In this document: positions 1 to 6,867 of the stretch, piece by piece
Numbering within the stretch: position 1 is the stretch's first letter
Layout: the number at the start of each line of letters is the position of its first letter
Assembly (NCBI GenBank): GCA_024684065.1
Contig: JAIKXO010000193.1
Location: 1-27,160, forward strand
Direction of reading: 5' to 3'
Length of the DNA stretch: 27,160 nucleotides
DNA from: Lachnospiraceae bacterium
GTDB taxonomy: Bacteria; Bacillota_A; Clostridia; Lachnospirales; Lachnospiraceae
Position numbers and translations under genes: made by a program
The notes under the pieces: model-generated
Told to the model about the DNA's origin: nothing
The model's input: only the letters and a program-made list of their open reading frames with translations
The model's database searches: none

Positions 1-1
1 G

Positions 2-943
2 TTTTATAAATATGTAAGAAAATGGATCGACACCGTGGCCAGCAAATATATCAAGCTTGACAGGGGCGGGAGGGCGGAGTCAAAACAGACACGGACTGAG
101 CGCGTAAAGGCCGAAAAGGCCGAAAAAATCAAGGAGCAGAATCCGGATCTGGAGGGCGACGAGCTGAGGAAAGTCCTGATAGCGGAGAAGGCCTATTCTT
201 ATAAGGAAGATATGAAATTCCGGATACACGAGGCGGCTCTTAAGTCAAGAGATGAAAAGGAGTTTTTAGAACTTCTTAAGGCATCGGGGGTCGAGATCAA
301 GAAGAAAACCAGTACGAAATATGGGGAGCATTATGTATACGATTTCTTTGGATGTCCTGTGGGAGCGAAGAATACAAAAGCTCGATCATACAAGCTTGGA
401 TACAGCTACGGGCCTGAAGCGCTCAGGCTCATGTGGGGCGGACGTGAAAAACAGAGACAGCAGGAAATCCAACAGGAGGCAGAGGCTTTCACAGACTGGC
501 TGGAGAAACAGGGAAAAAGTTGCTTTGAATTCGACGATAAAGGGCAACTTATTAACACCGATTTTGAGCTTCTGGATAAACTTCACGAGGAGTATGAGAA
601 AGAAAGGTCGAATGCCAAAGACACAGGAATCACACCGGACAAGCCGGTGATAGAGCCTGAGCGCCCACAGAAAAAGCCTGTAGCAAAACCTGAGAATCTT
701 CCCGGCAAAATCAAGACTACTTCTGGAACAACATCAAACAGAGCTGTGCGACAGGCAAGGCCGTCATCGGAAGCATTCCGGAAGGATATGGAGGCTGTAG
801 GAAAACTCATAAATAACATAGATGACATAATAAAAAGGCTATCCACTGCTCAGGAAAAGCCGAAGGTGGATAGCAAGCGAATTGACCAGGCCATTGCTGA
901 GTTTGAACTAAACAAGAAAAAGGATTTTGAGAAATCAATATAA
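2..943 (+). CDS. Probable relaxase/mobilization protein, C-terminal part (cut by window edge)
   Basis: The reading frame is open to the left edge, so the gene starts outside the window; the GTG at 35 is in frame but is probably internal. The visible protein is highly charged. A KYVRKWI segment comes first, then a Lys/Glu-rich helical stretch. After it comes a block running YKEDMKFRIHEAALKSRDEKEF, then LLKASGVEIK, and later SYKLGYSYGPEALRLMW. This order resembles the region after the catalytic domain in MobA-type relaxases (helix, 'F...L...GYEV', then an 'LG..Y..E.LR' end), but the catalytic Tyr and His residues are not in the window. The last 130 or so residues are a Pro/Lys-rich linker and a short coiled-coil-like tail. 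The next gene begins 13 bases after the stop with its own AAAGGAGG, so the two are probably co-transcribed. The relaxase call is an inference from architecture; another DNA-processing protein is possible. Confidence 0.55.
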   Translation, partial: FYKYVRKWIDTVASKYIKLDRGGRAESKQTRTERVKAEKAEKIKEQNPDLEGDELRKVLIAEKAYSYKEDMKFRIHEAALKSRDEKEFLELLKASGVEIKKKTSTKYGEHYVYDFFGCPVGAKNTKARSYKLGYSYGPEALRLMWGGREKQRQQEIQQEAEAFTDWLEKQGKSCFEFDDKGQLINTDFELLDKLHEEYEKERSNAKDTGITPDKPVIEPERPQKKPVAKPENLPGKIKTTSGTTSNRAVRQARPSSEAFRKDMEAVGKLINNIDDIIKRLSTAQEKPKVDSKRIDQAIAEFELNKKKDFEKSI

Positions 944-956
944 AGGAGGTATCGCA

Positions 957-1793
957 ATGAATATTACGGATTTAACCAGCATCGACGCTGAAAAAGGAAT
1001 TTCCATAACAGAGAACGCTGCCACATACACAGACACGCTTCTTGCCGAGGTGAGCAATGCTCTTTCCCGTGGCAATGAGGAGAAAGACAAGCCTGTGGAT
1101 GCTTCGATTGCATTTGAGACGCTTAACAACGTTTTAAAAGCTTTCACGACCATTGCAGGCATGAACGGCGCACAGGCTCATGAGCCAGTGGAGCCGGACG
1201 GGGATCCGCAGGCTGATAGTGGCATTGATGTCTCGCCGTCTGAAAACAACGACCCTGGCCAAACTGAGCTTGCTGGCAACAGCGGTCAGATCAATGCCAA
1301 AGAAGACAAGGTAAAGGACGCCAGTCCGGCTGAGAACTCGCCGACAGAGTCCGAGACCCCAAAGGATGGGCAGGAAAAGGCAATGCAAGAAAAGCCTGCC
1401 ACGGGACAGGCAGACGGGGGCGGACGGACTCTGAAAACCGGCACGGGTCTTACGACGAAGGAGATGATCCGGGCGACAGAGAGGAGGATGTGGTTCGTTC
1501 CGATTAACGAAGACGATTCCGAAAAGATTGCATATTTAATGAAGATCCAGCAGATGGTGTCCTCATTTAGGACATACCATGAATTGATAGCCCATCTATA
1601 TATGTACGTTAAATCTGGCAACAGGATTGACCCCGAGGTGTATTTCCTATTGAGATGCGCATACGTTTTTGACAATTTGGAAAAATATCATATTTTCTTT
1701 AGGAATAGCATGTTCGATGACAATCCGATGACAGGCGGCTGGAGGTATATGATAGACGCTATTTTAGACAGCATACATTACAGGCAGACATGA
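957..1793 (+). CDS. Hypothetical protein, second gene of the relaxase operon
   Basis: Family not recognised (278 residues). The ATG at 957 is chosen because AAAGGAGG at 942-949 sits at ideal spacing; a TTG 30 bases upstream has no such site. Three parts are visible: an N-terminal helical segment of about 75 residues, an acidic Pro/Ser/Asp/Glu-rich linker (about 75-160) that looks disordered, and a compact C-terminal domain of about 113 residues starting near TKEMIRATERRMW. The C-terminal domain is rich in Tyr, Phe and Met and ends with DDNPMTGGWRYMIDAILDSI. No signal peptide, membrane segment or metal motif is seen. Its position directly after the probable relaxase suggests an accessory role in mobilization, but that is inference only. 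The short NP..GG.RY pattern near its end loosely resembles a segment in the two small genes at 4413-5251; this may be chance. Confidence 0.8.
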   Translation: MNITDLTSIDAEKGISITENAATYTDTLLAEVSNALSRGNEEKDKPVDASIAFETLNNVLKAFTTIAGMNGAQAHEPVEPDGDPQADSGIDVSPSENNDPGQTELAGNSGQINAKEDKVKDASPAENSPTESETPKDGQEKAMQEKPATGQADGGGRTLKTGTGLTTKEMIRATERRMWFVPINEDDSEKIAYLMKIQQMVSSFRTYHELIAHLYMYVKSGNRIDPEVYFLLRCAYVFDNLEKYHIFFRNSMFDDNPMTGGWRYMIDAILDSIHYRQT

Positions 1794-1824
1794 TGTATTG
1801 CTGCTATGGTTGCCGAAATTTACT

Positions 1825-1859
1825 GGAAAAGGAGCGGCTATTTAGCCACTCCATTTTCC
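1825..1859. terminator. Hairpin between two convergent genes, probable bidirectional terminator
   Basis: GGAAAA-GGAGCGGCT (1825-1839) pairs with AGCCACTCCATTTTCC (1844-1859) around a four-base loop, with one mismatch and one bulge. It lies between the stop of the gene ending at 1793 and the stop of the leftward gene ending at 1887. There is no clean T-run on either side, so efficiency is uncertain. Confidence 0.5.
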
Positions 1860-1886
1860 GACATCATGATTATTAAGCGACAGCTC

Positions 1887-2522
1887 TTATGCCTCAGACC
1901 TCCTTCCTCTCCTTTCGTAATATGATCCTTCAGGATGTTTCAGTCTGTCTTCGGCTTCGATGTCCATTCTCTCCAACATCCATTCGTTCTTTAATATCGT
2001 ATCATTATAGTAGTCATGCTTTAATAGCTCTTCGTCAATCGGCGTGAAGAAATATTCAAACAAAGCTTTAAGCATCATATTATTCTTATATGCCTGAAAA
2101 GCTTCGTCATCGAAATCAATCGCATCCTCGTCGCGCGCGTTTTCAGAAGCGGCACTCCTTAATAAGGCATTGCGCCGAACATTTCTTATCCTTTCTATAT
2201 CCTTGAATCTCAGGCTGTTTTTTATTTTTTCAGAACTTGAAGTGTTGCGGACGTAGTTGTACAGCGCCTCGTCTGCAAGAATTGCCTGCTTCTGTGCTTC
2301 CGAATAATAACGGCATTGTCGCTTTGTTTGGGGATCCATCGCTTTGACGCCTTTATCCAGGAGGCCAAGGTCTTTTAGGGCGCGATAAACCCTTTGATAG
2401 TAGTTACGGTAGTAGGGATCCTTCGTGTAATCTCTTTTGTCTTTAGTTTTCTCGTCAATTTTCAATTGGTATTCGTCCATTATGCTTATTGTTAATTCCC
2501 TGATATTGTAATAGCCCTTCAT
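1887..2522 (-). CDS. Hypothetical protein, putative element regulator
   Basis: The family is not recognised (211 residues). The ATG at 2522 is preceded on the minus strand by GGAAAGGAAAGG. The N-terminal 80 residues (YNIRELTISIMDEYQLKID..., then YYRNYYQRVYRALKDLGLLD) read like a small helical or winged-helix DNA-binding unit, a helix pair followed by a 'RVYRALKDLGLL' recognition-like segment. The rest is Asp/Glu/Arg-rich and helical, ending in a basic RRGRRSEA tail. No catalytic motif is seen. It is transcribed divergently from the VapE-type gene, and the shared upstream region carries a strong leftward promoter flanked by two copies of a TGTAAnTTACA palindrome. A self-regulating repressor or copy-control protein for the element is therefore plausible. 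That role is inferred from context and a weak fold impression. Confidence 0.75.
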   Translation of the reverse strand: MKGYYNIRELTISIMDEYQLKIDEKTKDKRDYTKDPYYRNYYQRVYRALKDLGLLDKGVKAMDPQTKRQCRYYSEAQKQAILADEALYNYVRNTSSSEKIKNSLRFKDIERIRNVRRNALLRSAASENARDEDAIDFDDEAFQAYKNNMMLKALFEYFFTPIDEELLKHDYYNDTILKNEWMLERMDIEAEDRLKHPEGSYYERRGRRSEA

Positions 2523-2546
2523 TTTACTGCCTTTCCTTTCCGTACG

Positions 2547-2557
2547 TGTAAATTACA
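2547..2557. promoter_or_regulatory. Palindromic operator candidate, site 1
   Basis: TGTAAATTACA is a palindrome with 5-base arms around one central base. It lies downstream of the leftward promoter (about +11 to +21), where a bound protein would block transcription. Its partner is at 2611-2621. Confidence 0.5.
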
Positions 2558-2574
2558 ACCTATTCTGTGATAAT

Positions 2575-2603
2575 AATATACATAATAAACGCGTATCTGT
2601 CAA
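2575..2603 (-). promoter_or_regulatory. Promoter of the leftward putative regulator
   Basis: On the minus strand TTGACA (2603-2598) is followed by 17 bases and TATATT (2580-2575), a near-consensus sigma-A promoter. Transcription would start near 2568, about 45 bases upstream of the ATG at 2522. The two TGTAAnTTACA palindromes flank it. Confidence 0.75.
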
Positions 2604-2610
2604 GCATTTG

Positions 2611-2621
2611 TGTAATTTACA
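2611..2621. promoter_or_regulatory. Palindromic operator candidate, site 2
   Basis: TGTAATTTACA has the same 5-base arms as site 1 and is its exact reverse complement. The site starts 64 bases from site 1, close to six helical turns, and lies just upstream of the leftward -35 box. A dimer at each site could act together across the promoter. Confidence 0.5.
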
Positions 2622-2637
2622 TTGGTGTATATGATCG

Positions 2638-2666
2638 TTGAAAAATATATCAAAAAGTGTTAGTAT
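2638..2666 (+). promoter_or_regulatory. Candidate promoter of the VapE-type gene
   Basis: TTGAAA (2638-2643), a 17-base spacer and TAGTAT (2661-2666). The start site would be near 2673, leaving a leader of about 130 bases before the ATG at 2802. The leader contains a good ribosome binding sequence at 2711-2718 with no usable start codon right after it. Confidence 0.5.
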
Positions 2667-2801
2667 ATCCATGTCGGAACAATGTAATCCAAATGCAAGA
2701 CAGCACGGAAAGGAGGAAATAACAGCCGGATATAGACCCGGAAGACTGTCGGAGCAACTTGACAACTGAATATTGTTACAAAAAGCGAAAGGAGAATTAT
2801 T

Positions 2802-4025
2802 ATGAAAAATAATTCGGGAACTATTTCGAGCAGTGCGGGCGCCCAAGCAACAGCGCCGCGGAAAGGAAAGAGACGACTCGCGACGATTAATGACGCGAGG
2901 AACGTCCTGAGCCGCAAGGGGATACGGATCCGGTTTAACGAGGTGTCGGGGAACATTGAGATCACCGGAATGCCGCAGCAGTACAGCAGGGAAAATGCTC
3001 CCAATATCCTCCCGGCCCTCCTGATCGACGAGTTCAAAGCCACAGGCGTAACCGTATCTTCTCAGTTCATCAACGATGCGCTGACCACGATAGCGGACGA
3101 GAACCGGTACAACCCGGTAAAGGACCTACTCGACGGAACATATTACGACGGACAGGACCGCATCAGCGAGCTGGAGCAGATCCTGGGCATCAGCAATGAC
3201 ACGTGGTCGTGCCTGTACCTCCGCAAGTGGCTCCACCAGACGGTTGCGATGCCGCTTAATGACGAGGACAATCCCTACGGCGCAGATGGAGTGCTGGTGC
3301 TGCAAGGGGCGCAAGGGGAAGGAAAGACATACTTCTTCTCTAAGATCGCTCTTACCCCTGACTTTTTTGCTGAAGGGGTATGCATCGACATGGACAGGAA
3401 GGACTCGGTGATCCAATGCACCGGGAAGTGGATCGCAGAACTCGGCGAGCTGGACTCGACGCTGAAAAGGGAACAGTCGTCGCTGAAAGCGTTCATTACA
3501 AGCCGTAGGGACACCTACAGGCTCCCCTACGCCAGAGCTGCGATCAGCAGGCCCAGACGCACCAGCTTCTGCGCGACAGTGAACCCCGAGGGCTTCCTCA
3601 ACGACGAGAGCGGCTCAAGAAGGTTCTGGGTAGTCCCGGTAAGCAGCATCGACCTGGATCGGCTTAAGGCGCTTGATGCAGATTGGATCACTCAGATGTG
3701 GAGGCAGGTATACGAGCAGATGTATCTCCCTGATCCTCAGGGATTCCGCCTCACCCCCTATGAGCGCGATCACCTCCAGCGCGGCAACCGCAGATACGAA
3801 AAGCCGCTTCCCGGCGAGATCGAGATCCTGGACAGGCTCTACTTCGGCAAGGAACAGTCGAGCTGGGGCTGGTACAAGGTCAGCGAGCTCATTGATACTT
3901 TGGAACTCAGAGGCGTCTCCGCCATACAGGCCGGGAAGGTGCTTACGAAGCTGGCAAGGAACTATGCCGGCGTGAAGGTCAAGAACGTGCACAACGTGAA
4001 GGAGTATCTCCTGCCCGTGGTCTAG
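2802..4025 (+). CDS. VapE-family P-loop ATPase (element replication helicase)
   Basis: VapE-like proteins are superfamily-3-like ATPases found on phages, satellites and integrative elements, where they often serve replication. The 407-residue protein has a basic N-terminus and a helical region with DLLDGTYYDGQDR. A Walker A GAQGEGKT follows at 169-176 and a Walker B-like WIAELGELD at 210-218. The family's sensor block TSFCATVNPEGFL is at 254-266, followed by SGSRRFWVVPV with paired arginines at 273-274. A C-terminal helical domain of about 110 residues (340-407 winged-helix-like) completes it. No primase domain is visible, so any primase would be separate. The ATG at 2802 follows AAAGGAG at 2788-2794. 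A divergent promoter region precedes the gene, and a long inverted-repeat-rich stretch that could hold an origin follows it. The family call is strong; the replication role is knowledge of the family. Confidence 0.85.
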   Translation: MKNNSGTISSSAGAQATAPRKGKRRLATINDARNVLSRKGIRIRFNEVSGNIEITGMPQQYSRENAPNILPALLIDEFKATGVTVSSQFINDALTTIADENRYNPVKDLLDGTYYDGQDRISELEQILGISNDTWSCLYLRKWLHQTVAMPLNDEDNPYGADGVLVLQGAQGEGKTYFFSKIALTPDFFAEGVCIDMDRKDSVIQCTGKWIAELGELDSTLKREQSSLKAFITSRRDTYRLPYARAAISRPRRTSFCATVNPEGFLNDESGSRRFWVVPVSSIDLDRLKALDADWITQMWRQVYEQMYLPDPQGFRLTPYERDHLQRGNRRYEKPLPGEIEILDRLYFGKEQSSWGWYKVSELIDTLELRGVSAIQAGKVLTKLARNYAGVKVKNVHNVKEYLLPVV

Positions 4026-4412
4026 CATCCTTCCCAGCGGGTTAGGGCAGGTTAACCTAACTTTAATATAAGCATAAAAAATTTTATTAAAGGAACTGGA
4101 AGCCGGTAATAAATATAACATGCATATGTTAGGGTAACCTCCTTAACCCTATTTATAGCAGAACTATCAGGAATAAGCAATATACTACTACTTTCCCCAT
4201 GTCGGGAAATGAAGACCATATCCTTTTCCACCCCCCTGCAAAGCAGGGGGGTGGAAAAGGACTATATTTAAATCCGGCCGGAAGGCCGTCAAGCTTCCGC
4301 TTGAAAGAGCCTGCCGGCATTGTTTGGCATGGCACCGGTCCCGGCCTGCACCTATATGGTTAGCCGGGCGGGATGCCGGCATAATGAAGTACATAAAAGG
4401 AGGACGACAGCA
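4026..4412. other. Gene-free stretch rich in inverted repeats
   Basis: No convincing gene is seen in these 387 bases. In order they hold: a 10-base palindrome AGGTTAACCT (4049-4058); several TTAGGG / AACCCT words (near 4042, 4130 and, inverted, 4145); a perfect 19-base-pair hairpin (4221-4261); a CGGCC-GGAA-GGCCG hairpin near 4275; TCAAGC-TTCC-GCTTGA near 4289; TGCCGGCAT (4312-4320) inverted at 4373-4381; and CCCGGC (4340-4345) inverted at 4363-4368. Such density beside a replication ATPase would fit an origin or a structured RNA, but neither is shown. A strong AAAAGGAGG ends the stretch before the next ATG. Confidence 0.6.
4221..4261. repeat. Perfect 19-bp inverted repeat with 3-base loop
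   Basis: TCCTTTTCCACCCCCCTGC (4221-4239), AAA, then its exact reverse complement (4243-4261). The stem contains a C6/G6 block. No T-run follows on either strand, so it is not a typical intrinsic terminator. Confidence 0.9.
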
Positions 4413-4829
4413 ATGATGAACAATACATCTTCGGAAGAGCTTTTTTTGAAGGGGCTTGAGAGATACTTTAACATTGGATGTTCGCTGGAAGGGGATATTA
4501 GGCTCCTCAAGGGGGATCTCCTCCTTTACTGTCCGGCAGGCTGGGAAGAAGCATTAGAAGCCCTGGGGTACGGCATAGACGGCGAATACGAGTTCATTAG
4601 GCGTCTGGAATGCTATATCGATTGGGAATACGCAGAGGACAGAGGGGGCTACGGCATGGAGGTAATAAGGATATTGGACGCTTCATTTTCAGGTGTCGAG
4701 ATCCCTGCCGAATGGTATGTCGAGAGATCCATGGATAATCCCTTCAGGGCGGCGGGGAGCTGGCAAATATGGTTGGAGTACATGTACTCTAACTGCAGTC
4801 GCTATAATATTGGGGTTTCTGACCCTTGA
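4413..4829 (+). CDS. Hypothetical protein, tandem paralogue 1
   Basis: Unrecognised family, 138 residues. ATG at 4413 (an alternative in-frame ATG is at 4416) is chosen because AAAAGGAGG at 4395-4403 is well spaced; upstream in-frame starts lie inside the inverted repeats and lack a site. The protein is acidic and rich in Trp, Tyr and Glu, with no signal peptide or membrane span. Its core (RYF...LLYC..GWEEALEALGYGIDG...FIRRLECYI...YG.EVIRILDASFSG) aligns by eye with the next gene's EYF...FLYD...WARALNNLGYGRDD...FIRTFEDYI...YGWSVLNNIAAAFIG, so the two look like diverged duplicates. The stop overlaps the region just upstream of the next gene's ribosome site, suggesting co-translation. The function is unknown; cytoplasmic location is inferred. 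Confidence 0.8.
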   Translation: MMNNTSSEELFLKGLERYFNIGCSLEGDIRLLKGDLLLYCPAGWEEALEALGYGIDGEYEFIRRLECYIDWEYAEDRGGYGMEVIRILDASFSGVEIPAEWYVERSMDNPFRAAGSWQIWLEYMYSNCSRYNIGVSDP

Positions 4830-4858
4830 ACACGAGTTTTATTAAGGAGGATAAGCCT

Positions 4859-5251
4859 ATGTACGAAGAATACGTCGACGCCTTTGACCGGCTGTGTGAG
4901 TTCTGGGACGCCGTGAATGAATACTTTGAGATGCAGCCCGGATACGGCGGCTCCGAGACATACCTTATAAAGAGAAGCTTTCTCTATGACAATGATAACC
5001 CGGCCAGATGGGCAAGGGCGCTTAACAACCTGGGATACGGCCGTGATGACGAAGCCGGTATCGCCGGGGAATCCGGGATAGACTGGTTTTTAGAGGGGTT
5101 GTTTATTCGTACCTTCGAGGACTACATCAATGGCAATCCCCTTCAGGATGGCCTGCGCTATGGCTGGAGTGTTTTAAATAATATCGCTGCCGCATTTATT
5201 GGGGCAAGGCGCCCTATGAACGCGCCGTCGGCCGGACATGTTAGCACATAG
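4859..5251 (+). CDS. Hypothetical protein, tandem paralogue 2
   Basis: Unrecognised family, 130 residues. The ATG at 4859 is preceded by AAGGAGG at 4844-4850 with good spacing; an in-frame TTG at 4826 overlaps the previous stop but has no such site. The sequence is acidic and aromatic-rich, and shares with the preceding product the pattern Y-F near residue 22, L-L/F-L-Y, W..AL..LGYG.D, FIR..E.YI and a YG......I.A.F.G end. It lacks the last 30 or so residues of its neighbour and ends in a Pro/Ala-rich tail. The pair appears to be one transcription unit closed by the hairpin at 5275-5316. No function can be assigned. Confidence 0.8.
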   Translation: MYEEYVDAFDRLCEFWDAVNEYFEMQPGYGGSETYLIKRSFLYDNDNPARWARALNNLGYGRDDEAGIAGESGIDWFLEGLFIRTFEDYINGNPLQDGLRYGWSVLNNIAAAFIGARRPMNAPSAGHVST

Positions 5252-5274
5252 TCCGACCCAAGGTGAAAACACTT

Positions 5275-5316
5275 ATACGAAATAGAGCACGGCGTCAGCC
5301 GTGCTCTATTTCGTAT
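5275..5316. terminator. Perfect 19-bp hairpin, probable bidirectional terminator
   Basis: ATACGAAATAGAGCACGGC (5275-5293), loop GTCA, then the exact reverse complement (5298-5316). The A/T-rich base of the stem gives T-rich 3' arms in both directions. It lies between the rightward unknown pair and the leftward tRNA-Leu, so it can end both transcripts. Confidence 0.75.
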
Positions 5317-5384
5317 TCCAATGAGAAGCCGCCCTGATAAATCCATATTTTAGGACATCCTGAGTTCTCATCTTCGTATTCAAG

Positions 5385-5469
5385 TGCGGAGGATGGGACT
5401 TGAACCCACACGACTGCGATAGTCACTAGATCCTTAGTCTAGCTCGTCTGCCAGTTCCGACACCTCCGC
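5385..5469 (-). tRNA. tRNA-Leu, anticodon AAG
   Basis: Read on the minus strand, GCGGAGG (5469-5463) pairs with CCTCCGC (5392-5386), with discriminator A at 5385 and no encoded CCA. The anticodon arm is CTAGA-CTAAGGA-TCTAG (5442-5426), giving U33 and anticodon AAG (5435-5433). A long variable arm GACT-ATCGC-AGTC and a T arm with GGGTTCAAGTCCC follow, as expected for class II tRNA-Leu. A34 would need conversion to inosine to read CUC as well as CUU. The 3' end points at the mobile-element-like region to the left. Confidence 0.95.
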
Positions 5470-5471
5470 AT

Positions 5472-5489
5472 GTCGTTTCTCTAAACGAC
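5472..5489 (-). other. Hairpin in the tRNA-Leu precursor leader
   Basis: GTCGTTT-CTCT-AAACGAC forms a 7-base-pair stem between the predicted start site and the mature 5' end. It may assist 5' processing; no function is shown. Confidence 0.4.
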
Positions 5490-5495
5490 TTTGTT

Positions 5496-5524
5496 ATAAT
5501 ACCATTTGCCTTTCCAAAAATCAA
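5496..5524 (-). promoter_or_regulatory. tRNA-Leu promoter
   Basis: On the minus strand TTGATT (5524-5519), a 17-base spacer and TATTAT (5501-5496). The start site would be near 5489, about 20 bases before the mature tRNA 5' end. Confidence 0.65.
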
Positions 5525-5620
5525 CAGGAAATTGATTATTTTTAATATTTATTTGTCCTGCTGATATATCCGGCGCCTGACTGCCGGAGATCCGGATGAA
5601 TTATGACAAATGAATATGCT

Positions 5621-5648
5621 TTGACAATTAAAGTAATTCATGTATAAT
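5621..5648 (+). promoter_or_regulatory. Promoter of the zinc-ribbon membrane protein gene
   Basis: Consensus TTGACA (5621-5626), a 16-base spacer and consensus TATAAT (5643-5648), about 65 bases upstream of the ATG at 5716. This is a strong sigma-A promoter by sequence. Confidence 0.85.
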
Positions 5649-5715
5649 TGTTCACAGGGTTTTTATCGGCTTTCAGCACGATTTTCGTTTTATCATGAAT
5701 TTTGGGAGGCTTTAA

Positions 5716-6837
5716 ATGGCTCATTGTATTAAATGCGGAACTATGATTCCGGAAGGGGGGCAGTTTTGCCCGAAGTGCGGTACCATGGCGGTGGAGATAG
5801 CTGACGGACAGCAGACCGGCCAGAGTATGGATGTAGGTACCGTTCAGGGAGCGGATCCAAACGCTGTTCAGAGCACGATCCCCGGCACAGGGCAGACTGT
5901 AAACCAGAGCGCGGATCAGTTCGTAAATCAGAACGTCGTACAAGGCGCGGGCATACAGCAGGCAGGCCAGAATGTAAATCAGGGAGTTAATATTCAGCCA
6001 GATCAGTTTGTGAACCAGGCGGTAACTCCGGCCGGGAACCAGACAGTTAATTCCGGTATTAGTCCGGCCGCGGTCCAGTATGCCGGTCAGGGAACTGTAC
6101 AGGCTGCACAGGCAGATAAACACGGTTCGGCACTATGGGGGATCCTGGCATTTTTCATTTCGATGATAGGGCTCATCCTGTTTTTCCTTGCCGGGATCGA
6201 AAAGATCATTCTATATCCTACGATCATTGCTTCAGTCATGGCTATCGTCCTTGGGATAGTCGGCCTTGCGAAAAACGGCAGGCTTAAGGCCTTTCCGATC
6301 ATAGCCTTTCTTATAAGCCTGACAAATCTTATCCTCTGCATTATTGTTATTGTTGCGCATTCTGCCGGTATGCAGTCCGGCACACAGCCGGTAAGCGTGG
6401 AATACGGAGGCATGGTATTCCAGATCCCTGCAGGTTACACTCAGGCGGAAAGCACTGATACCTATACGATATACAGCACTCCGAAGGATAACAGCGCATT
6501 GTTGTTCTGTACTGCCGATGGCAGGATAGACGACGGGGTTTTCCAGGTTTCCGCCGATCAGTTCGAGCCCGGCATAGAAGAGCTGGTGGGGCAGATGATG
6601 AGCTCCTATAAAAAGGAAGGCTCTGTATTCGGCCTTGTATCAGATAAGCCATGTTATGAGATCGTCTATTCGGGTACGCTTGATGACGGGGCGGGTTATT
6701 CGGTAGTGAGCCTTATAAATAACAGAGCAGCGGGTCAGATGGTCTTTGTCATGATATTCTGTCCTGAAGCGGAAAAGGACGGGGCTTTGCAGGCTTATCA
6801 GTCTATGCTTGCGGCGGCTAAGTCAGCGGGGCAGTAA
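5716..6837 (+). CDS. Zinc-ribbon membrane protein with Gln/Asn-rich linker
   Basis: A 373-residue protein with the start supported by GGGAGG at 5702-5707. An N-terminal zinc ribbon carries CxxC pairs C4/C7 and C18/C21 (HCIKCG, FCPKCG). Residues 30-135 form a low-complexity Gln/Asn/Gly/Val linker with imperfect repeats such as DQFVNQ and GQNVNQG. Three hydrophobic segments follow at about 139-160, 166-185 and 193-214. The C-terminal part (about 225-373: VEYGGMVFQIPAGYT...) resembles small lipoprotein-like domains that follow membrane anchors in Firmicutes; with an odd number of spans and a cytoplasmic zinc ribbon it would lie outside the cell. The gene is alone, with its own consensus promoter and terminator. 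The role is unknown; envelope maintenance or stress is a guess. Confidence 0.85.
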   Translation: MAHCIKCGTMIPEGGQFCPKCGTMAVEIADGQQTGQSMDVGTVQGADPNAVQSTIPGTGQTVNQSADQFVNQNVVQGAGIQQAGQNVNQGVNIQPDQFVNQAVTPAGNQTVNSGISPAAVQYAGQGTVQAAQADKHGSALWGILAFFISMIGLILFFLAGIEKIILYPTIIASVMAIVLGIVGLAKNGRLKAFPIIAFLISLTNLILCIIVIVAHSAGMQSGTQPVSVEYGGMVFQIPAGYTQAESTDTYTIYSTPKDNSALLFCTADGRIDDGVFQVSADQFEPGIEELVGQMMSSYKKEGSVFGLVSDKPCYEIVYSGTLDDGAGYSVVSLINNRAAGQMVFVMIFCPEAEKDGALQAYQSMLAAAKSAGQ

Positions 6838-6867
6838 GCACCGGATTTATAACACACGCATATCATA

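Noticed and set aside
583..846. Minus-strand frame within the relaxase-like gene
   Set aside because: Shadow frame with no ribosome site; the plus-strand frame has the expected protein composition.
4153..4394. Leftward frames across the inverted-repeat block
   Set aside because: They translate the hairpins, lack ribosome sites and give low-complexity Pro/Gly-rich products.
1..5384. Search for an integrase, transposase or insertion sequence in the element region
   Set aside because: No frame with the motifs of a tyrosine or serine recombinase or a DDE transposase was found; the element's recombinase must be outside the window if present.
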